The notes under the pieces were generated by a model. It had not been told where the DNA came from. It made no database searches and worked only from the letters and a program-made list of their open reading frames with translations. 64,000 bases of DNA from an uncultured Prevotellaceae bacterium (GTDB taxonomy: Bacteria > Bacteroidota > Bacteroidia > Bacteroidales > Bacteroidaceae): positions 1-64,000 of the forward strand of contig CAMNCV010000066.1 in NCBI GenBank assembly GCA_946534585.1. The letters are read 5' to 3'. Shown here one piece after another: positions 59,030-64,000 of the stretch (position 1 is its first letter; each line of letters starts with the position of its first letter). Both the position numbers and the translations under genes were made by a program.

Positions 59030-62000
59030 CAAACAAAATTAAATATATAGTTTACGGATTGCTGATTGCAGTTGCTGTCTGTTATTTTGCAGGGTTTGTG
59101 TTGCTGAGAATACCAGCAACGCAAACCTTTATTGCTTCCAAGACTGCAAACTATATGTCAAAAAAGATTGGCAGCAAAGTCAGCATAGGAAAGGTTGATA
59201 TACGTTTGTTTAACCGCGTTGTAATTGACAATGTCATTGTACTTGATGAAGAAAGGGACACCATGCTCAAAGCTTCCCGTTTCTCTGCCTCCGTCGATCT
59301 TTTACCCTTGATAAGGGAAAAGATATCTTTGTCATCAATACAACTGTTTGGGGCAAAAATAAATCTGAAAAGAAAAGACGCCAATTCACCCCTCAATTGT
59401 CAAAAACTGATAGATGCCTTTTCTTCAAAAGACAGCAAAGACAGCAAAACCGACATTCACATTTCTTCATTAGTTATAAGGAATGCTTTGGTAACATATA
59501 ACCAGGAGGACAAACCACACGTTAATGGTGTATTTTCACCATATCACATGGCTATAACAAAACTTAACGCAGATATAGCATTTGACTACTCTACCGACGA
59601 TAAAAAGCAAGACATCAAAACTTTAATCAACCGTCTATCGTTTTGTGAAACCACAGGTTTAACATGTAAGAGCCTCACGACAGAAATAAACTCTCACGAA
59701 AACGAAGGCATACAAACCCTATTATTAAAGAATTTCAAACTTGCCTTACCACGAACGAATATAGAATTACCTGAAGCACTGATATCATTCAAATCTTTTG
59801 GAAATGGAGAATTAGACACCAATTCTCTTATTGCAAAGGCTAAAATTGAAGCCGATGCCGTCTCACTTGATGATTTCAAAGCACTGACACGAATCGCAGA
59901 ATTAAAAGACATACCTACGTTAAAACTCTATAGCAACATTGATGTCGTTAATTCTGGCGGCAAGGCAGATGTAAACCTACGCTCCGCAGATGGCAGAAAT
60001 TTAATCATTGACTTAACTACAAAAGCACAAGATATTTTTACTACGCCACAATTTAATACCGTAATAAGAAAATTGAATGTCTCAGAAGACATTCTAAAAC
60101 AAATATCCTGTATTTACGCTCTTCCACAGCAACTACTATCTCTTGGCGACATAAGTGCTGACGGTTATATCAACACGCGCGGCAAGAGTGCTTTAGAAAC
60201 TAAGTTGTCAGTTAATACGAGTAATGTAGGAACTGCAGATGTGGAATTCCGTATAAATGAAACAGCTGGCAATATACACTACGACACACACCTCAAGACA
60301 AACGGCCTCGATATTTCTAAATTCATGAACGATGCGAAATTTGGAATACTTAGGGGAGACATTGCACTGAAAGGCACGCTTACTGACAAGGGGAAGATTA
60401 TCAGCACACACGCAAATGGAATTGTAAAAGAATTTGCTTATTCTGGCAATTCCTATAATGGTATTACGATAGATGCCGACTACAATAACGGCGTAATAAA
60501 AGGAAATCTATGCAGTACAGATCCTAAAGCTCGGTTTAATGCTGATGTAGATGCCAATATGTCTGCTCTTACTGCTGACGGCTTTAGTGGAAAGATTGTT
60601 GTCAAAGACATTTACTTAGCTCATAACGATGTAAATATCAGCAAACTTAGTTTAGAATCAAGTAACAACCAAGACAGCAAAACTATAAGCATAACAACTG
60701 ATTTCGGTTATGCTGAAATTTCTGGTAACTTTCAGTTAGCCACTCTATCTCAGTCACTTGCCAATGTAGTAACAGCTCACCTGTCACACATCCCCTACAT
60801 ACCAGAATTCAAAGCAACCAACAATGACTACAGCATAAATGCCCACATTGACAATCTTAACTTTATAAAAAAGATTGTCAACATACCTGTTGACATTAAA
60901 AAGCCTGTGGATATCTTCGGCAAAATTAACGATATGCAGAATTTTGCTGACATTACCCTCTCTGTACCTTCCGCAGAGATTGCCTCTAAGAAGATAGAAA
61001 ACACCGTCATACATATATCATCTCCAATAAGACAATTATTTGCTGACATAAACACTACTATTTTAACTGACGCCGAGCCTGTAACTCTCAACATAAACTG
61101 CACTGCAGACAATGGTGTGCTTAATAGTGCAGTAACATGGAATAACCAACGAAACAACGTGTTCAAGGGACGATTGAACACCAATACTCAGTTCTTCAAA
61201 ACGCCAAATGGAACTAATGCGTTCCACATAAATATTCCAAATTCTGATTTTGAAGTAGGTGATACGGTATGGGATATCAGTTCTGAAAAAATCACGTTTG
61301 CTGACAACAGACTATCAATTAACAATCTAAGAGTTGGAAATGAGACGCAGCATGTAGTCATCAATGGCACGGCATCGGCATCAGTGCAAGACACTCTCGC
61401 CGTTGAACTGAAGGATATAAATGTAGAATATATACTAAATCTTATAAATTTCACATCCGTTGCATTCGGGGGCAAAGCATCAGGCATTGTTACTGCTAAC
61501 AGCATATTTAAGGAACTAAACGCCCAGGCGCACCTTGAAGTGGGGAATTTCTCTTTCCAATATGGAAATATGGGTACTCTATATGCCGATGCAACATACA
61601 ATAATACAAAGCAACAGATAGATTTGGAAGCTATAGCCGACGATACGCTCGCTAAAGCAAAAACACTTATCAATGGATATATCTCACCGCAAATGAATAG
61701 CATTGACCTAAATATAAAGGCTGAAAACACACGACTTGACTTCATGAGAGACTTCTGCGGGTCTTTCCTTAACAATATAGACCTCAATGGTGAAGGAAAC
61801 GTCAGGCTTCATGGAACGTTTAATGCGTTGGAACTCACTGGTCAGCTTGTAGCTAAAGGCTTTGCTACAGTAACCTCTACAAACTGTAGGTATGAACTCC
61901 CCTCTGACACTATCGTCTTAATTCCTGGAGACATGTTATTTTCCAACGTGCCGATTAAAGATAAGTACGGCAACATTGCCAACGTAAGTGGAGGCATACA

Positions 62001-63297
62001 TCACCGACATTTAGGACGCATAGCATACGATGTGCATATCAAAACAGACAAGCTTCTGGCATACGATATTCCCACGTTGGATGGTTCGACTTACTGCGGA
62101 AAAGCAGTAATTCAGGGCAATGTTGGAATAAAGGGCAAAGGAAACGAATTAAATGTTGATGCTGATGTCACTACACTCGATGACTCATACATTATTTATA
62201 ATACGACATCACCCGACATGGTGTCAAACAAGGACTTCATAACATGGGGAAGTTTAAACGAGAATAAAGAAGCCACTGACGACAGTACAGCTATAAATAC
62301 AAGCCATGCTAACATTGACAATGGCAATCAACGCACAAACATACGTCTGAAATTCAATGTAAACGTAACTCCTAAAGCCAAACTACACTTGCTTATGGAC
62401 GCTATAAGTGGAGATTATATCGACCTCTTTGGCAACGGACAACTACAGATAAGTTTTTACAATAAGGGAGCATTCCAAATCTTTGGCAATTACAATATCG
62501 ACCACGGAATATACCGTATGACGATACAAAACATACTCAGACGCGAGTTTGCTTTCCAAAATGGAAGTCTGATAGCTTTCGGAGGAGACCCTTTTGAAGC
62601 CACGTTGAGGATGAAGGCTGCATATATGCTCAACAGTGTTTCGCTGGCAGACCTTAATATCGGAACGTCATTCAAGGCAAATAACGTGCCGGTTAACTGT
62701 CTAATGAACATCACTGGTACAGCTGGAAGGCCTCTCGTTGATTTCAGTCTTGACTTGCCTACGCTTGACAACGAGGCAAAGCAGATGGTTTACTCCATAG
62801 TCAACAGCGATGAGTCTATGAACCAACAGGTATTATATCTGCTTGCCATAGGACGATTCTATTCTTCTGATAAAAACAGGAGTGATGACAGCGAACGCAC
62901 CGGACAGACTACTTTGGCCATGCAGAGTTTCCTAAGCGGAACTTTCTCGCAGCAACTCAACCAAGTGCTCAACCAACTGACAAACAACAATAATTGGTCG
63001 TTTGGCGCCAATATCGCAACTGGTACTGATGGAATGAGTAATGCGGAATACGAAGGAATACTCAGTGGCAGAATGTTGAATAACAGACTTTTGTTTAACG
63101 GACAGTTTGGATACCGAGACAACATCATGACCAACTCACAAAGCTTTATTGGCGACTTCACAATACAATATCTTCTCACACCTAATGGCAACGTGGCGCT
63201 GAAGATGTATAATCAGACCAATGATCGCTACTTTACACGCAACTCTCTTAATACTCAAGGCATCGGCATCGTACTGAAAAAAGACTTCGGGAAATAA
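59026..63297 (+). CDS. TamB-like translocation/assembly module protein (DUF490)
   Basis: 1423 residues. One N-terminal membrane helix (about 6-27), then a very long repetitive beta-structure and the C-terminal TamB domain (about 1050-1423; FQIFGNYNIDHGIYRMTIQ; LPTLDNEAKQMVYSIVNSDE). Such proteins bridge the periplasm and move lipids or assemble outer-membrane proteins. The start is TTG at 59026 in a TTGA overlap with yggS; the first downstream ATG would remove the anchor. Normal size for Bacteroidetes. Confidence 0.85.
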   Translation: MTNKIKYIVYGLLIAVAVCYFAGFVLLRIPATQTFIASKTANYMSKKIGSKVSIGKVDIRLFNRVVIDNVIVLDEERDTMLKASRFSASVDLLPLIREKISLSSIQLFGAKINLKRKDANSPLNCQKLIDAFSSKDSKDSKTDIHISSLVIRNALVTYNQEDKPHVNGVFSPYHMAITKLNADIAFDYSTDDKKQDIKTLINRLSFCETTGLTCKSLTTEINSHENEGIQTLLLKNFKLALPRTNIELPEALISFKSFGNGELDTNSLIAKAKIEADAVSLDDFKALTRIAELKDIPTLKLYSNIDVVNSGGKADVNLRSADGRNLIIDLTTKAQDIFTTPQFNTVIRKLNVSEDILKQISCIYALPQQLLSLGDISADGYINTRGKSALETKLSVNTSNVGTADVEFRINETAGNIHYDTHLKTNGLDISKFMNDAKFGILRGDIALKGTLTDKGKIISTHANGIVKEFAYSGNSYNGITIDADYNNGVIKGNLCSTDPKARFNADVDANMSALTADGFSGKIVVKDIYLAHNDVNISKLSLESSNNQDSKTISITTDFGYAEISGNFQLATLSQSLANVVTAHLSHIPYIPEFKATNNDYSINAHIDNLNFIKKIVNIPVDIKKPVDIFGKINDMQNFADITLSVPSAEIASKKIENTVIHISSPIRQLFADINTTILTDAEPVTLNINCTADNGVLNSAVTWNNQRNNVFKGRLNTNTQFFKTPNGTNAFHINIPNSDFEVGDTVWDISSEKITFADNRLSINNLRVGNETQHVVINGTASASVQDTLAVELKDINVEYILNLINFTSVAFGGKASGIVTANSIFKELNAQAHLEVGNFSFQYGNMGTLYADATYNNTKQQIDLEAIADDTLAKAKTLINGYISPQMNSIDLNIKAENTRLDFMRDFCGSFLNNIDLNGEGNVRLHGTFNALELTGQLVAKGFATVTSTNCRYELPSDTIVLIPGDMLFSNVPIKDKYGNIANVSGGIHHRHLGRIAYDVHIKTDKLLAYDIPTLDGSTYCGKAVIQGNVGIKGKGNELNVDADVTTLDDSYIIYNTTSPDMVSNKDFITWGSLNENKEATDDSTAINTSHANIDNGNQRTNIRLKFNVNVTPKAKLHLLMDAISGDYIDLFGNGQLQISFYNKGAFQIFGNYNIDHGIYRMTIQNILRREFAFQNGSLIAFGGDPFEATLRMKAAYMLNSVSLADLNIGTSFKANNVPVNCLMNITGTAGRPLVDFSLDLPTLDNEAKQMVYSIVNSDESMNQQVLYLLAIGRFYSSDKNRSDDSERTGQTTLAMQSFLSGTFSQQLNQVLNQLTNNNNWSFGANIATGTDGMSNAEYEGILSGRMLNNRLLFNGQFGYRDNIMTNSQSFIGDFTIQYLLTPNGNVALKMYNQTNDRYFTRNSLNTQGIGIVLKKDFGK

Positions 63298-63313
63298 ACC
63301 ATATAATGCCGCC

Positions 63314-63423
63314 ATCGCAATATGATACAGATTACAGTGTAAAAGCTATCTTATTACGCTGTAATCTGTATGCTTTTACATGGTAATAAGATAGCTTTTA
63401 CACTGCTATTGGATAACTTTTAC
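63314..63423. repeat. 22-bp tandem array 5 (5 units)
   Basis: Five contiguous 22-bp units (starts 63314, 63336, 63358, 63380, 63402). Three units end in GCTTTTAC or CTTTTAC rather than GATTAC. It fills the gap between two convergent genes, ending 8 bp before the neighbouring stop. Confidence 0.92.
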
Positions 63424-63431
63424 TATTATCA

Positions 63432-64000
63432 CTAATAAGAAGTAGAACTCGATTCGTATTCATTATAACTACGCAAGAGGTTTACGTCTTTCTTTATCAC
63501 GAACTTACGACCATCGGCACCACGTGCCTTGACATATACGAAATAGGTACCTTCCTTAACGTCTGAGCCGTGAAACTTTCCGTCCCAGCCTTTTGATGAC
63601 ACATCATTCCATTCGTATATTTTCTGTCCCCACCTATTATATATCGTAGCTGCAAACTCTATTATAGATTGATAGCTCTTGGGAGCATAATAATCATTAT
63701 CGCCATCGTTATTGGGGGAAAAGGCATTTGGCATCACCAGACTGCTCTCGCTGGCTTTCAGCGTAAGAATATTCTTCGTGTTCCAGTAGTCACGTCTGCA
63801 ACTTACCACCCTGTCACCTTTTTTAAACGTAGCGTACAAAGCTATACTGTCCGTACCTGCCTGAACGAAAGTTACTTGCGGCTCTTCTTCGTACCTTATC
63901 ATATAAGGCTCATCAAGATTACCGCCCTCATGGCAGAAACGCCACTCGTAATCACAAGTCCAATCATCTGCATCAGTCAACTCCATGTGAAAAGTGACCT
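63432..64000 (-). CDS. T9SS-exported protein, C-terminal part (runs off right edge)
   Basis: The frame stays open to the window edge, giving about 189 codons. From about 95 residues before the end it shows the gliding-motility-associated (CHU_C, type B) sorting domain: NAFSPNNDGDNDYY, IYNRWGQKIYEW, WDGKFHGSDVKEGTYFVYVKA and a basic end. This signal routes proteins through the type IX secretion system to the surface. What the rest does cannot be seen. Confidence 0.88.
   Translation of the reverse strand, partial: VTFHMELTDADDWTCDYEWRFCHEGGNLDEPYMIRYEEEPQVTFVQAGTDSIALYATFKKGDRVVSCRRDYWNTKNILTLKASESSLVMPNAFSPNNDGDNDYYAPKSYQSIIEFAATIYNRWGQKIYEWNDVSSKGWDGKFHGSDVKEGTYFVYVKARGADGRKFVIKKDVNLLRSYNEYESSSTSY

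Overview
The window is a chromosomal segment from a Bacteroidota bacterium, most likely Prevotella or a close relative (Prevotellaceae). This rests on four observations. Most upstream regions carry the Bacteroidetes promoter pattern (TTTG or TTG, about 20 bp, TANNTTTG). Shine-Dalgarno sequences are mostly weak. Several proteins belong to families typical of the phylum: Fkp, GSCFA, reverse rubrerythrin, DUF4494, a type IX secretion C-terminal domain, a TonB-dependent receptor and a sodium-pump decarboxylase. The gene complement is mostly core. No tRNA, rRNA, CRISPR array, phage or complete insertion sequence was recognised, and no stretch longer than 300 bp lacks a gene.

Layout: 1-4.2 kb is the most accessory-looking part. 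It is a leftward unit with a strong promoter that reads a chimeric mini-gene, a heparinase II/III-like lyase, a DUF6080-like membrane protein and an MMPL/RND exporter running off the left edge. The mini-gene begins with a roughly 90 % identical copy of the exporter's first 67 codons. 4.4-5.3 kb holds an OmpA-like protein and queH. 5.4-13.0 kb is leftward: lytic transglycosylase, two TPR proteins, gyrA and cysE. 13.2-16.6 kb is rightward: reverse rubrerythrin, dacB, a thiE-like gene and thiD. 16.5-29.7 kb is leftward: trmN6, birA, GSCFA, fkp, esterase, beta-propeller, uvrB, M16 peptidase and a TonB-dependent receptor. 29.8-34.4 kb is rightward: AspT-type exchanger, decarboxylase gamma, biotin carrier and beta subunits, and acyl-ACP thioesterase. 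34.5-41.4 kb is leftward: folC, dnaJ, grpE, an ABC-F protein and a GHL10 hydrolase. 41.5-50.4 kb is rightward: cstA, a small barrel protein, nadC, rfbDACB, ffh and folD. 50.6-54.3 kb is leftward: a GH65-like glycosidase and enolase. 54.4-63.3 kb is rightward: a DMP19/DUF4375-like protein, smpB, a SlyD-like PPIase, aroC, purN, DUF4494, yggS and a TamB-like protein. The right edge holds the C-terminus of a leftward T9SS-exported protein.

The most unusual signal is not a gene. Five intergenic sites (15136-15245, 27502-27604, 39486-39573, 50477-50564, 63314-63423) each carry four or five tandem copies of a 22-bp unit with the form NNN-GTAA-N11-TTAC. The arms are built from a small word set (GTAATCAG/CTGATTAC and GTAAAAGC/GCTTTTAC). 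Every array lies just after a gene's 3' end, and the five are about 11-13 kb apart. I do not recognise this family. It looks like a dispersed, helically phased binding-site or structural element.

Other points worth attention are a CIRCE-like inverted repeat before grpE-dnaJ, overlapping divergent promoters between the GHL10 gene and cstA, a decarboxylase operon with an AspT-type exchanger where the carboxyltransferase subunit would be expected, and a DNA-mimic-like gene overlapping smpB.
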